Counted from the first letter of the stretch, positions 1-9,302 are shown. The stretch: 64,000 nucleotides of DNA from CAVSUZ01 sp963791885 (GCA_963791885.1 CAWBUL010000006.1:1426001-1490000), one strand, 5' to 3'. Translations and numbers: made by a program. The notes: generated by a model not told the origin, from the sequence alone.

Positions 1-213
1 AGTTGACCACGGCAAGGACGAAAGATGCGTTGGCTGGTCTACTTCCGACGCCGTCATCAGTTCGCCGTCCGGCGTCATGATCGCGCAGGAGAAGTCATGC
101 CCCTCATGCATCATCGGCGAAAAGGACGTGCGGATAACCGCGGTCCGCATCTCGCGCACGAAGGATGTCAGCGCCTCGGAAATCAGGGCCAGCGTGACAG
201 TGTCGATGCTCAT
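1..213 (-). CDS. Hydantoinase B/oxoprolinase family protein, N-terminal fragment cut by the window edge
   Basis: The 71 codons visible on the minus strand begin ATG at 213 and run open off the left edge. The peptide starts MSIDTVTLALISEAL and continues with RTAVIRTSFSPMMHEGHDFS and an A-I-M-TPDGEL segment. This matches the N-terminus of HyuB-type ATP-dependent hydantoinase/oxoprolinase subunits and resembles the start of the complete HyuB at 2689. Its ATG overlaps the stop of the GntR gene (ATGA), so the two are probably co-transcribed and translationally coupled. The substrate cannot be told. The family call is fairly secure although only the N-terminal tenth or so is present. Confidence 0.75.
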   Translation of the reverse strand, partial: MSIDTVTLALISEALTSFVREMRTAVIRTSFSPMMHEGHDFSCAIMTPDGELMTASEVDQPTHLSSLPWST

Positions 214-944
214 GCGTGACGCCGCCCGAAGCCGTATACAAAGCGATATTTATCACCACGATAAACAGATTTACCGCTTAGAACCGGACGTCCGTCCTGA
301 TCGAAGAAGGTGTGTGTCCGTGTCAGAACCGGTCGCCCGTTGCTCATCCCCAGCAGCCGCGCCACGCTGGCGTCGGCGGCAACCGCCCCGACCGCCACAT
401 CCATCCCACCGAGTGCTGTGCCCAGCGCATTTTCCACCATGCGAACCGCGGACTGACTGGTCAGCGCAGCCGCGGGGATGGCGGTGCCGACACGCGCGAC
501 CATCTGCCGGTCCTCCAGGCCGATGATCTCCCCGTCGACCAGACGCAGGCGCAGCAGCCGATAAACCGGGTCGCCCTCAGCGATACCCAAGCCGGCAGAC
601 ATCGCAGCCGTTGCCGGCAACCCGATGAACTCCAACAGCTTGAAACTAACCTGCCCACCGACCGCCTGCATCTGCTCTTCGAAGGATTGCGGCCGCTGCT
701 CCTCGATATGTCCCTCGATTCGCCGGTCCGCGACGAAAGTGCCCGATCCCATCCGCCGTACGATCAGACCCTCCGACATCAGCCGGGCAAGGGCCTGCCT
801 CACTGTCGTGCGGGTGGTTGCAAATGTTCTGGCGAGCTCCGTTTCTGAGGGCAAACGGAACCCGGGCGGCGATCGGCCAGCCATGATTTCGGTCCGAAGC
901 GTCTCCTGAATGCGGAAATAGAGCGGGGCGGTTGAAGCCGGCAT
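210..944 (-). CDS. GntR family transcriptional regulator, HutC/UTRA type
   Basis: This 244-residue regulator has an N-terminal winged helix-turn-helix (about residues 8-75, with LRTEIMAGRSPPGFRLPSE and TRTTVRQALARL). A UTRA ligand-binding domain (about 95-235) follows and contains the typical PVYRLLRLRLVDGE segment. I start it at the ATG at 944, which begins MPASTAPLYFRIQ. A longer open frame reaches 1115 but would run through the promoter and operators. The gene is divergent from the AtuA/HyuBA/transporter operon and coupled to a second HyuB on its left, so it most likely senses the substrate of these pathways and represses both directions. Tandem HutC-type operator sequences lie just upstream (957-972). 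Confidence 0.9.
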   Translation of the reverse strand: MPASTAPLYFRIQETLRTEIMAGRSPPGFRLPSETELARTFATTRTTVRQALARLMSEGLIVRRMGSGTFVADRRIEGHIEEQRPQSFEEQMQAVGGQVSFKLLEFIGLPATAAMSAGLGIAEGDPVYRLLRLRLVDGEIIGLEDRQMVARVGTAIPAAALTSQSAVRMVENALGTALGGMDVAVGAVAADASVARLLGMSNGRPVLTRTHTFFDQDGRPVLSGKSVYRGDKYRFVYGFGRRHA

Positions 945-951
945 CAGCGCC

Positions 952-981
952 TTGACGTATAAACGTCTAGACAGGTAGCAT
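952..981 (+). promoter_or_regulatory. Promoter with tandem GntR/HutC-type operators
   Basis: TTGACG (952-957) and TAGCAT (976-981) form a plausible sigma-70 promoter with an 18-bp spacer for the rightward operon. The spacer and the edge of the -35 hold two adjoining 8-bp sites: GTATAAAC (957-964) and GTCTAGAC (965-972). The second fits the HutC-subfamily consensus GT-M-TA-K-AC exactly and the first has one mismatch. The overlapping sequence GACGT-ATAA-ACGTC (954-967) is also a perfect inverted repeat. Occupancy here would block polymerase, implying repression by the adjacent GntR protein. The promoter call is inference; the repeats are read directly. Confidence 0.7.
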
Positions 982-1022
982 CCCAATCGAGCGAAGAGCA
1001 ACAAAGGTCTTGCGGAGGAACG

Positions 1023-2381
1023 ATGCAGGAATTCCGGCAGCTTGCGACCAGCGGCCTGCTTGGTTACGGCTTCCCCGAAGACTCTCTTGCGGCCGGCATG
1101 GCGCGCGATCCGCATATGATCGGTGTGGATGGCGGCTCGACCGATCCTGGACCGTACTATCTCGGCTCAGGCAAATGCGTGAATTCACGCATGTCCATGA
1201 AGCGCGACCTCCGGCTGATGCTGCAAGCCGCGCGTAGCCATAAAATTCCAATGGTCATCGGCAGTTGCGGCGGCGCCGGTGGTGAGCCGCATTTGCAAAC
1301 AGTCGCCGATCTGGTGCGCGAGATCGCGCGCGAAGACGGCATGCACTTCAAGCTGGCTGTCATCCATGCAGAGCAGGACAAGGAGTGGGTGAAACAGCAG
1401 ATGCGGGAGGGGAAGGTGAAGCCTTTCCGCAATGGGAAGACGCTCGCGCCGGAAACTGTTGATCGCGCGACCCGCGTTGTCGGGATGATGGGACCCGAGC
1501 CATTCATGGCCGCACTCGATTCCGGTGCCGATGTGGTTCTCGCCGGCCGGTCCAGCGATCCCGCGCCCTGGGCCGGATGCGCCATGCGTGCGCAATTTCC
1601 ACCCGGTCCTGCCTGGTATGCTGGCAAGATGCTGGAATGCGGCGCCACGGCGGCGCTGCCCAAAGGCCATGACTGCCTGGTGACGTCGGTTGATCGCGAC
1701 GGCATCGTGCTGGAAGCAACGAATCCCATCCGCAAATGCACGCCGTTCTCGGTCGCCAACCACAGCCTGCATGAGAATGCGAGTCCCTGCTTCCATACCG
1801 AGCCTGGCGGTCTGCTCGACACGTCGGACTGCAAGTTCGAGGCGGTCAGCGATCGAGCGGTCCGCGTCAGCGGGATGAAATGGACGCCGCAGCCCTACAC
1901 CGTGAAACTGGAAGGCGCGGAACTCGCCGGCTATCGCGCCATTACAATCTGCGGCACCCGCGATCCCATGCTGATCTCGATCATCGACGATTTTCTGGCG
2001 TCGGTGCGGGAGAACGTTGCCTTCAAAGCCGAGGGCTTCGGCGTCAAGCCCGATCAGTACACGCTCACGATCCGCAGCTATGGCGTGAACGGGGTCATGG
2101 CCGACTGGGAGCCGACGCAACGGACCGCCGCTCACGAGATCGGCTTTGTCGTCGAGGTTGTTGCCAACACACAGGAGATTGCCAACGCCGTCCTGTCGAT
2201 CGCCCGGGTGCAGATGCTCCATGTCGATTTCAACGGACGGCTCTGCAAGGAAGGGAACATGGCGTTCCCCTATTCCCCCTCGGATATCGAAACCGCTCCG
2301 GCTTACCGCTTCTCGGTCTTCCACACCGTTGCGATCGATGATCCCTGCGCTCCGTTCCCCACCGAATATGAGACGCTGTGA
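1023..2381 (+). CDS. AtuA-like (DUF1446) acyclic terpene utilisation family protein
   Basis: A 452-residue protein of the DUF1446/AtuA family, opening with the typical GLLGYGFPEDSL and IGVDGGSTDPGPYYLG segments and later AGRSSDPAPWAG. AtuA was named from the acyclic terpene (citronellol/geraniol) pathway, but its reaction is unknown and the family occurs in many unrelated catabolic operons. GGAGGAACG immediately precedes the ATG and fixes the start. It is the first gene of an operon reaching to 11103 and is followed with a 1-nt overlap by DUF4387, a domain that in other bacteria is often adjacent or fused to DUF1446. That suggests the two act as one enzyme. No transmembrane or signal segment is seen, so it is probably cytoplasmic. 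Confidence 0.85.
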   Translation: MQEFRQLATSGLLGYGFPEDSLAAGMARDPHMIGVDGGSTDPGPYYLGSGKCVNSRMSMKRDLRLMLQAARSHKIPMVIGSCGGAGGEPHLQTVADLVREIAREDGMHFKLAVIHAEQDKEWVKQQMREGKVKPFRNGKTLAPETVDRATRVVGMMGPEPFMAALDSGADVVLAGRSSDPAPWAGCAMRAQFPPGPAWYAGKMLECGATAALPKGHDCLVTSVDRDGIVLEATNPIRKCTPFSVANHSLHENASPCFHTEPGGLLDTSDCKFEAVSDRAVRVSGMKWTPQPYTVKLEGAELAGYRAITICGTRDPMLISIIDDFLASVRENVAFKAEGFGVKPDQYTLTIRSYGVNGVMADWEPTQRTAAHEIGFVVEVVANTQEIANAVLSIARVQMLHVDFNGRLCKEGNMAFPYSPSDIETAPAYRFSVFHTVAIDDPCAPFPTEYETL

Positions 2382-2692
2382 TGCCGAAGATCCGCGACAT
2401 CGCTAAGGCGTGCAAAAGCAAGAACGCGGGACCCTTCGAAATCACCATCGACGTTGTTTTTGATGACCGCAACATGTTCGAACGCGTGCGGGATACACAC
2501 GTATTGGGCCCCGAGCTGTTCGCGCGGCTCTACAAGGTTCGGCCGGAAGACGTGCTGTTTACCGAGTATCCGGCCGGCTATGCCTTCAAGGCGACGCTGC
2601 CGCGCCGGGTGGGCGCCGGGGATATCGGTGACACAGACGTGTATGGCGCTCAGCAGCACGCGCCCTTGCTCGATGTAAACATTCCGATATGA
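2381..2692 (+). CDS. DUF4387 domain-containing protein
   Basis: A 103-residue protein beginning MPKIRDIAKACKSKNAGPFE, with FDDRNMFERV in the middle. It matches the DUF4387 family, small partners of DUF1446/AtuA proteins. The stop of the previous gene and this ATG overlap (TGATG); a GTG three bases upstream is an alternative start. It overlaps the next gene by four bases (ATGA). Tight coupling on both sides suggests stoichiometric production with the AtuA-like protein and the hydantoinase subunits. The biochemical role is unknown. Confidence 0.85.
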   Translation: MPKIRDIAKACKSKNAGPFEITIDVVFDDRNMFERVRDTHVLGPELFARLYKVRPEDVLFTEYPAGYAFKATLPRRVGAGDIGDTDVYGAQQHAPLLDVNIPI

Positions 2693-4344
2693 GCGACGAG
2701 ATTTTCGATCCGATCGATCTCGAGCTGCTCTGGAACCGCCTGATCCTCATCGCCGATGAGGCCGCCTACGCGATCGTGCGCACGTCGATGTCCAAGGTCG
2801 TCGTGGAGGGGCGCGATTTCGGTGCGCTGCTGCTCGATCCCCAGGGCCGGCTGCTCGGCGCCGATGTCAGCATCGCATCCAAGACCGGCACCATTTCCAT
2901 CGCCGTCAAGGAATTGCTGAAGATAATGCCGCTCGACAGCTTCCACCCGGGTGACATGGTTGTCACCAACAATCCCTGGTGGATCATGGGGCATCTGAAC
3001 GACATCGCCATTATCGCCCCACTCTTCTATCGCGGCCGCATCATCGGGTTCGCCGAATGCATGGCGCATATGGCGGACATTGGCGGATCGCTCTCGGGAA
3101 TGCCGCGTGAGGTCTACGAGGAAGGCCTGATTATCCCGCCGCTGAAAATCGTCGAGGGGGGGAAGGAGAATCCGACCTTCTTCGCGATGCTCGAAGCCAA
3201 TGTGCGGGTACCCCGCCAGATAGCTGCGGATGTACGCGCTCTCATCGTCGGATGCCGGGCGATGGAGCGCAAACTGTGCGAGTTTCTGGAACTTCACCGG
3301 CTCGACGATCTCACCACGCTTGGCCACGAGATCCTTCAGCGATCGATGGCGACGATGCGCCGCGCGCTGACCGAGGCCATCCCGCCCGGAACGTATCACG
3401 GCGAGACGACCGTAGATGGTTTCGAAGCACCACTGACCATCCGTGCCCAAGTGACCGCAAGCGCGGACGGTGTGGAGATCGACTTTAACGGCAGTTCGCT
3501 CCAGTCGGTTTTCGGCATCAATTGCACGCTCGTCTACACCACCGTCTGGGCGACGTACATCATGAAATGCATCGCCGCGCCCCAGCTTCCGAATAACGAG
3601 GGTACCTTTGCGCCGATCCGGGTGCGAGCGCCCGAAGGCAGTTTCCTCAATCCCCGCTATCCCGCGCCGGTAAAAATGAAGCCCAGCAGCGGGCACTACA
3701 TCCCGATCGCGATCCTGAACGCTTTATCCGACGCGTTGACGCGCCATTTGTTGGCAGAAAGCGGCAACAAGTTTCTGGTCTATCTCGCCGGTCGTGATGC
3801 ACGTGGCGCCGCTTTCTCCGACTTGATGTTCGTGATGGGCGGCATGGGTGCGCGCCTGGTGCACGATGGCCTGCATTGCATGAGCTTTCCGGCGAACTCC
3901 TCGAATCTACCCACCGAGGTGTTGGAGCAAGCCCTGCCGCTCCGCGTGCGCCGGCGCGCGCTGCGCCCGGACTCCGGCGGCCCAGGTCGGTTCCGCGGTG
4001 GCGCCGGCCAGATCTACGAACTCGAATCCCTCTCGCCGTTTCCGCTCACGGTGCGCGCCGAGCATGGCAAATTGGCGACCGCGCCCCTTGGTCTGCGCGG
4101 CGGCCTTCCCGGCGCTGCTGGCGGTTTGTTTCTGAACGATAAGCCGGTCGCGGACAAAGTACCACTAACAATGAATCAGGGCGACGTTCTTCGCCTGGAA
4201 GTGCCGGGTGGTGGCGGCATGTATCCGCCGCATTTGCGCGACGCTGCGGTACTCAGGCGCGACATCGCGGATGGGTTGGTGACGCCGGCGGCGGCAGCGC
4301 GGGATTATGGCCGTGCGATGGGGCTGGACAATGCCGCACACTGA
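2689..4344 (+). CDS. hyuB: Hydantoinase B/oxoprolinase family protein
   Basis: This 551-residue protein is close to the usual HyuB length. It carries the N-terminal DPIDLELLWNRL and AAYAIVRTSMSKVVVEGRDF segments, a central VVTNNPWWIMGHLNDIAII region, and a glycine-rich C-terminus (GGPGRFRGGAGQ). Family members form the beta subunit of ATP-dependent N-methylhydantoinases, 5-oxoprolinases and acetone/acetophenone carboxylases. Together with HyuA next door it should make an ATP-dependent amidohydrolase or carboxylase. The substrate is not deducible from sequence. The start overlaps the upstream stop as ATGA. Confidence 0.9.
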   Translation: MSDEIFDPIDLELLWNRLILIADEAAYAIVRTSMSKVVVEGRDFGALLLDPQGRLLGADVSIASKTGTISIAVKELLKIMPLDSFHPGDMVVTNNPWWIMGHLNDIAIIAPLFYRGRIIGFAECMAHMADIGGSLSGMPREVYEEGLIIPPLKIVEGGKENPTFFAMLEANVRVPRQIAADVRALIVGCRAMERKLCEFLELHRLDDLTTLGHEILQRSMATMRRALTEAIPPGTYHGETTVDGFEAPLTIRAQVTASADGVEIDFNGSSLQSVFGINCTLVYTTVWATYIMKCIAAPQLPNNEGTFAPIRVRAPEGSFLNPRYPAPVKMKPSSGHYIPIAILNALSDALTRHLLAESGNKFLVYLAGRDARGAAFSDLMFVMGGMGARLVHDGLHCMSFPANSSNLPTEVLEQALPLRVRRRALRPDSGGPGRFRGGAGQIYELESLSPFPLTVRAEHGKLATAPLGLRGGLPGAAGGLFLNDKPVADKVPLTMNQGDVLRLEVPGGGGMYPPHLRDAAVLRRDIADGLVTPAAAARDYGRAMGLDNAAH

Positions 4345-6433
4345 CGGCGCCGGCCTGGGAATCGATATCGGTGGGACCTTCACGGATCTAGTCTTGTACG
4401 ACCGCGGCACTGGCGACGTGGTGGTCGGCAAGGTACTGACGAACTACGAGGATCTGGCGACAGGAGTGCTCGGGGGCGTCAGCGACCTGCTGGCACAGCA
4501 CGCAATCGCCCCATCACACGTCAAAGAGGTTGTGCACGGCACCACCCTCGTCACCAACGCGCTGATAGAACGTCGCGGCGCCTCCACCGCCCTGCTCGTC
4601 ACAACTGGATTTCGTGACCTGCTCGAAATGGGACGCGAAAGCCGCTACGATATTTTCGATATCGATCTGGAAATTCCGCAACCACTTGTTCCGCGGGCAT
4701 GCGTCTTTGAAGTGCCCGAGCGTCTGGACGCGCAGGGTACGGTCGTGCAGCCCCTAGACCATGATCAGGTGCGCGCGCTCGCGCGAAGGCTGAATCAGGC
4801 CGAGTTTCATGCGGTCGCCGTCTGCTTTCTGCACAGCTTTCGTAACCCGGCGCATGAGCGCGCCGTCGCCGCCATCTTTTCACAGGTTGCACCCAGTATT
4901 TCCGTGTCGCTGTCATCTGACGTGATGCCGGACATCAGGGAATATGAGCGTGCGGTGACCACGACGGCCAACGCCTATGTCCGGCCGCTGATCGAAAGCT
5001 ACCTCGACCATCTCAGCGCTGGCCTGCACCGTGGCGGTATTACAGTCGATCCGTTTCTGATCGGCTCGGACGCCGGCCGCGTGGCTCGTCCGGCGGCTAT
5101 CAAGTACCCTGTTCGGCTCGTGGAGTTGGGTCCCGCTGGTGGTGCGGTTGCGGCGTCCTTTGTCGCCCGGCGCAGCGACATCAGCCAAGTCATTGCCTTC
5201 GATATGGGCGGCACCACGGCCAAAATGTGTGTGATCGACGATGGTGAACCCGCTCACACCGATAGCTTCGAAGTCGCCCGTGTCAGCCGCTTTGCCAAAG
5301 GAAGCGGACTTCCGCTGAAGGTGCCGGTCATCGAGATGATCGAAATCGGCGCCGGCGGCGGGTCCATCGCCCGTGTCGATGACCGAGGCTTGCTGCAGGT
5401 CGGCCCCGAGAGCAGCGCCGCTCATCCGGGTCCCGTCTGCTACGGATTTGGGGGCACCCGAGCAACGGTCACCGACGCGGACCTTTACCTTGGCTATCTC
5501 GATCCCGACTTCTTTCTTGGAGGCGCCATGCGTCTCGATGCCGAGGGCGCCGCAAATGCGATCCAGCAGCAGATCGCGCAGCCGTTGGGGCTGACATCGG
5601 TGCGGGCTGCCTGGGGCATCCATGCGGTCGTCAACGACAATATGGCGCGCGCCGCGAAAGTACACTGCCTGGAACGCGGTAAAGACCCGCGTGACTATGT
5701 GCTCGTCGCCTATGGGGGCGCCGGTCCCGTGCACGCATGGCAGATCGCCGCCACGCTGGGCATCAGGCGCATCCTGTATCCGCTGCATGCCGGTGCGATG
5801 TCGGCGCTCGGTTTTCTCGTGGCACCTGCGACGTTCACCTTGATGCGCGCGGCCCCGCAGGCGCTGGAAGCTGTAGAGTTCCAGGGTGCCGATCGTCTTC
5901 TGGCCGAGCTGGTTGCCGAGACGACTGACGCCGTCCACCAGACCGGCGTGCCACGCGACCAACTCAGCGTTCGGCGTGAAGCCACGTTGCGCTTCACCGG
6001 TCAGACCTATGCTCTGCCGGTTCCGCTTTCGCCCGGACCGGTTTCGCCATCCCACTTGGCGCGGCTGCGGGATGCATTCTTCGAGCTTTACGAGAACCGC
6101 TATCATCATTTGCCGCGCGATCTGCCGGTCGAACTGGTCAGCTGGCGCGTTGCCGTGACCGGCCCCACCCCTCAAATCGAGTTCCGTCCGCCGGTATGGG
6201 CGGAACGCGGGCCGAAAAGTTATCGGGACGTGTTCTTCCCGGAGGTAGGTGGGTTTGTCTCCTGCCCCATTTATGACCGGCTGGCGCTTCCCCCCGGACG
6301 GCAACTCGATGGCCCAGCAGTGATCGAGGAACGCGAGTCGACCGTGATCATCGGCCCCGGCGGCACACTGCGCGTCGATGATTACGGCAACCTGCTCGCC
6401 GACCTGCCGGCGACGACCAGAGTGCAGCAATGA
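4331..6433 (+). CDS. hyuA: Hydantoinase/oxoprolinase A family protein
   Basis: A 700-residue alpha subunit. The N-terminal actin-like ATPase core shows LGIDIGGTFTDLVLYDRG, then HGTTLVTNALIERRG, a second ATP-site motif AFDMGGTTAK and a GAGGGSIA loop. The C-terminal half contains YGGAGPVHA, as in 5-oxoprolinase/HyuA. I chose ATG 4331, which starts MPHTDGAGLGIDIGG and overlaps HyuB by 14 bp; an in-frame ATG at 4307 would add eight unlikely residues. With HyuB it probably activates a carbonyl by phosphorylation using ATP. The neighbours (AtuA-like, PrpD-like, importer) suggest catabolism of an imported small organic molecule. Confidence 0.9.
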   Translation: MPHTDGAGLGIDIGGTFTDLVLYDRGTGDVVVGKVLTNYEDLATGVLGGVSDLLAQHAIAPSHVKEVVHGTTLVTNALIERRGASTALLVTTGFRDLLEMGRESRYDIFDIDLEIPQPLVPRACVFEVPERLDAQGTVVQPLDHDQVRALARRLNQAEFHAVAVCFLHSFRNPAHERAVAAIFSQVAPSISVSLSSDVMPDIREYERAVTTTANAYVRPLIESYLDHLSAGLHRGGITVDPFLIGSDAGRVARPAAIKYPVRLVELGPAGGAVAASFVARRSDISQVIAFDMGGTTAKMCVIDDGEPAHTDSFEVARVSRFAKGSGLPLKVPVIEMIEIGAGGGSIARVDDRGLLQVGPESSAAHPGPVCYGFGGTRATVTDADLYLGYLDPDFFLGGAMRLDAEGAANAIQQQIAQPLGLTSVRAAWGIHAVVNDNMARAAKVHCLERGKDPRDYVLVAYGGAGPVHAWQIAATLGIRRILYPLHAGAMSALGFLVAPATFTLMRAAPQALEAVEFQGADRLLAELVAETTDAVHQTGVPRDQLSVRREATLRFTGQTYALPVPLSPGPVSPSHLARLRDAFFELYENRYHHLPRDLPVELVSWRVAVTGPTPQIEFRPPVWAERGPKSYRDVFFPEVGGFVSCPIYDRLALPPGRQLDGPAVIEERESTVIIGPGGTLRVDDYGNLLADLPATTRVQQ

Positions 6434-7761
6434 CCGCGTCCGCCGAGATCGCCACATTCGCAGCCGGCCTCGATGTCGATCATGTCGACGCTTGGTTGCT
6501 GCGGAAACTGAAGCGGCATCTTCTCGATACGATTGGGGTCGCCTGCGCCGGAGTGAACGAGCAGGAGCCACGCGCCGTCGGTGGAGTGCTGCAGCGGTGG
6601 GGTGGTGTTCCGGAATCCACCGTCATTGGTTGCCCCACTCGCCTGCCGGCGCCCAAAGCCGCCTTCCTCAATGCAGTCGCCGCGCGCATCCTGACCTTCG
6701 ACGATACATATGAAGCTGGCCCCATACATCCGGGCAGCGCAGTGGTGACTGCGGCGCTTGCGGTTGCCGAGCGCGTCGGTGTCTCGGGACGCACCTTCGC
6801 CGCAGCGTTGCTCGCCGGCTACGAGACAGCAACCCGCGTCGCCAAGGCGCTCGGTCCCGAGCACTACCGTTCCGGTTTCCATGCCTCCGGCACGTGCGCT
6901 CCTTTCGGCGCCGCCGCTGCCGCAGCGCGCGCCCTCGGACTTAATGCTGAGGAGACCACCTCAGCGCTCGGCCTGGCGGGTGAGGCCGCGATCGGGCTTC
7001 GCCAACACCAACTCGACGGATCACTGTTCGACTCCGCGCTGAACGCCGCGCGCGGCGCGGAGCTTGGCGTCGCCGCCGTGGAATTTGCGGCGGCCGGGTT
7101 GACTGGACCGCAAGGTGTCCTCGACGGCCGGTGGGGCGTGTTGGCGATGATGTCGCAGGACGGCAATCCCGCTGCCCTGACCAGCGATCTCGGCACCACA
7201 TGGGCTTTTGCGGAAACGTCGCTCAAGCCCTTCGCTTCCTGTCGGTTCACCCACGGCCCGATCGCAGCGCTGCGCGACGCCGCCACCGCGCCAGCCGAGG
7301 TGGAGGAAATCGAAATCGCCGCTTTCCGTGAATCTTATGACGTGTCCAATCGGCCAAATCCGGAGACGCGGTTCGATGCCATACTCAGCCATCAATTAGC
7401 CGCAGCGCTTGCCATCTCCGGCCGGCCGATCATGCCAACCGAATTCGTTCAGATTGATCCGGCTATCCGCGATCTCGCGGCCCGGGTTCGGGTCACTCAT
7501 GACCCGAGTTTGGATCAGCTCCGGCCGCAACTCTGGCCACACCGGATCACGGTTCGCCTTAAGAACGGACGTGTACTGAACCTTTCCTCGGACCAACCTC
7601 CCGAACCGACCGAACCGGATGCCCAAGCCAAGTTCCGTCTGCTTGCCGGACCGGTGTTGGGAGAGAACCGTGTGGCGAAACTGATCATCCTGGCCGACGC
7701 GCTGGAGACTCTACCGAACATACGGGAACTCACCGGGCTTCTGGGCGGTCCCTCGTCATGA
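6430..7761 (+). CDS. MmgE/PrpD family protein
   Basis: A 443-residue protein of the MmgE/PrpD superfamily (2-methylcitrate dehydratase, iminodisuccinate epimerase and cis-aconitate decarboxylase relatives). It shows the typical all-alpha N-terminal domain with LLDTIGVACAG, a FDDTYEAGPIHPGSAVVTAAL segment matching the conserved D-D/H-P-G region, and the SCRFTHGPI segment in the lid domain. It overlaps HyuA by ATGA and is itself overlapped by the first permease gene, so it belongs to the same transcript. It probably dehydrates or isomerises a carboxylic acid intermediate. The substrate is not recognisable. Confidence 0.85.
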   Translation: MTASAEIATFAAGLDVDHVDAWLLRKLKRHLLDTIGVACAGVNEQEPRAVGGVLQRWGGVPESTVIGCPTRLPAPKAAFLNAVAARILTFDDTYEAGPIHPGSAVVTAALAVAERVGVSGRTFAAALLAGYETATRVAKALGPEHYRSGFHASGTCAPFGAAAAAARALGLNAEETTSALGLAGEAAIGLRQHQLDGSLFDSALNAARGAELGVAAVEFAAAGLTGPQGVLDGRWGVLAMMSQDGNPAALTSDLGTTWAFAETSLKPFASCRFTHGPIAALRDAATAPAEVEEIEIAAFRESYDVSNRPNPETRFDAILSHQLAAALAISGRPIMPTEFVQIDPAIRDLAARVRVTHDPSLDQLRPQLWPHRITVRLKNGRVLNLSSDQPPEPTEPDAQAKFRLLAGPVLGENRVAKLIILADALETLPNIRELTGLLGGPSS

Positions 7762-8510
7762 AAGCGCTTACCACGAGCAGCCTCTCCGTGATCTCGCTCT
7801 TGGGAGGCGTCGTGGTCTGGCAGGTCCTCACGATGCACGCCTCGGCGATGCTCATCGCGCCGCCCACCGCCGTTCTCGCGCAATTGGTTTCAGACCTCGT
7901 TTCTGGCGGGCTGTTCTGGGCACTCCTACGTTCCCTGGAAGCACTCGTCGTCGGTTTTCTGCTCGCCCTGCTCGTCGGCATTGCGCTCGGGATCGCAATC
8001 GGCCGCAGCCCGCGCATGCACGCGCTTTGCAGTCCAGTGATCAACGCACTCTATGCCCTCCCGCCCGTGGCACTGGTGCCTTTCCTGATCATCTGGTTTG
8101 GCCTCTTCTTCCAGGCGCGCGTCGCGCTCGTCTTCTTCATGTCGGTTTTCGAAATCCTCGTTACCGTTGAGGCCGGAGCTCGCAACGTTGATGCCGCCCT
8201 TACCACCGTCGGACGATCCTTCGGTTGCGGACGCTATCAGCTTTTGCGCTATGTGATCCTACCCGCCGCGCTGCCTTTCCTCTTTACCGCGTTCCGCATC
8301 GGCTTGGTGCGCGCGATTAATGCCACGATCACCGCCGAGCTGTTTTTCGCGGCCGTCAATCTGGGCGCGCTGATGAAGGACAGCGAACAGCAATTCGACA
8401 CCGCCGGCCTGCTTGCGATCATCGTGCTCCTGTGTCTGCTCGGCCTTGTCTCGCAGGAAGGGGTCAAGGCCGCCGAGTCCCGTCTGTTGCCATGGCACGT
8501 CGCCAAGTGA
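7758..8510 (+). CDS. ABC transporter permease, SsuC/TauC type
   Basis: A 250-residue membrane protein with about six hydrophobic segments. It carries the EAA-type cytoplasmic loop GRSFGCGRYQLLRYVILPAA that docks the ATPase, typical of taurine/nitrate/sulfonate-type importers. It begins by ATGA overlap with the PrpD-like gene. A second, different permease follows, so the channel is probably a heterodimer rather than the homodimer common in this family. It would move the operon's unknown substrate across the inner membrane. Confidence 0.88.
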   Translation: MKALTTSSLSVISLLGGVVVWQVLTMHASAMLIAPPTAVLAQLVSDLVSGGLFWALLRSLEALVVGFLLALLVGIALGIAIGRSPRMHALCSPVINALYALPPVALVPFLIIWFGLFFQARVALVFFMSVFEILVTVEAGARNVDAALTTVGRSFGCGRYQLLRYVILPAALPFLFTAFRIGLVRAINATITAELFFAAVNLGALMKDSEQQFDTAGLLAIIVLLCLLGLVSQEGVKAAESRLLPWHVAK

Positions 8511-9277
8511 CCTCCCGTCTCCTCTGGAATCTGGGCGGGGTCGCTGTCGCTCTTGCCGCGTGGGAATTTGTGGGCAGGCTGGCAGGTGATGTCAATTTCG
8601 CGCCGTTCTCTGCCGTGATGGTCGAGTATTTCCACATGCTTCAGGACGGGACCATGCTCTCCGAGTTGGCGGGTTCCCTTCGCGAGATGATCATCGGCTA
8701 CGCTCTGGCCTGCATCATCGGGATACCGGCAGGAATCGCCATGGGTCGCTCACGACTTTGGGACGGCCTGTTTCATCCCTGGCTCAGCATGATGGTCGTT
8801 ACTTCTGTTGCTGCGCTGGTTCCGCTGTTCGTTCTTGTGTTCGGCACCGGTCTTTGGTTCCGTGCCATGATCGTGTTCGTCGCCACGATCGGCTACGTTA
8901 TGCTTGCCCTCTATCACGGCGCCCGAGGCATCGAGCCACGCTTTCTGGACGTCGGCCGTGCCTTCAACGCGGGCCGCTGGCAGGCATTTCGCAATATCAT
9001 GCTGCCGGCTCTGTATCCGTACCTGTTCACCGCGGCCCGCATCGGGCTTCTGCATGCGATCCGTGCCATGGTCATCGCCGAGATGTTCATCATCGTCGGC
9101 TATGGCGGCCTGATTCACAATGCTGGCCTTGATATCTCTACGGCGCCGCTGCTTGGCTTGCTGGTCACGCTGATGCTGCTGGGCGTTATAACCAATTCGC
9201 TGCTCCAATTGGCGGCGCGCCTGATCGCGCCATGGTACGATGCACGCGTCGCACCCGGATTCGCAACCGGTAAGTAA
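8492..9277 (+). CDS. ABC transporter permease, SsuC/TauC type (second subunit)
   Basis: A 261-residue permease starting MARRQVTSRLLWNLGG at ATG 8492 and overlapping the first permease by 19 bp. An upstream in-frame ATG at 8432 lies deep inside the other gene and is unlikely. The EAA loop is GRAFNAGRWQAFRNIMLPAL. It shares fold and motif with the preceding permease but differs clearly in sequence. It is the likely partner in a heterodimeric importer served by the binding protein at 9303 and the ATPase at 10327. Confidence 0.88.
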   Translation: MARRQVTSRLLWNLGGVAVALAAWEFVGRLAGDVNFAPFSAVMVEYFHMLQDGTMLSELAGSLREMIIGYALACIIGIPAGIAMGRSRLWDGLFHPWLSMMVVTSVAALVPLFVLVFGTGLWFRAMIVFVATIGYVMLALYHGARGIEPRFLDVGRAFNAGRWQAFRNIMLPALYPYLFTAARIGLLHAIRAMVIAEMFIIVGYGGLIHNAGLDISTAPLLGLLVTLMLLGVITNSLLQLAARLIAPWYDARVAPGFATGK

Positions 9278-9302
9278 CCAAGACAAATCAGGGAGGGAAT
9301 CA

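Noticed and set aside
4913..6571. 552-codon minus-strand open frame opposite HyuA
   Set aside because: Arg/His-rich sequence with no recognisable motif, fully antisense to a strongly conserved gene; typical of high-GC antisense frames.
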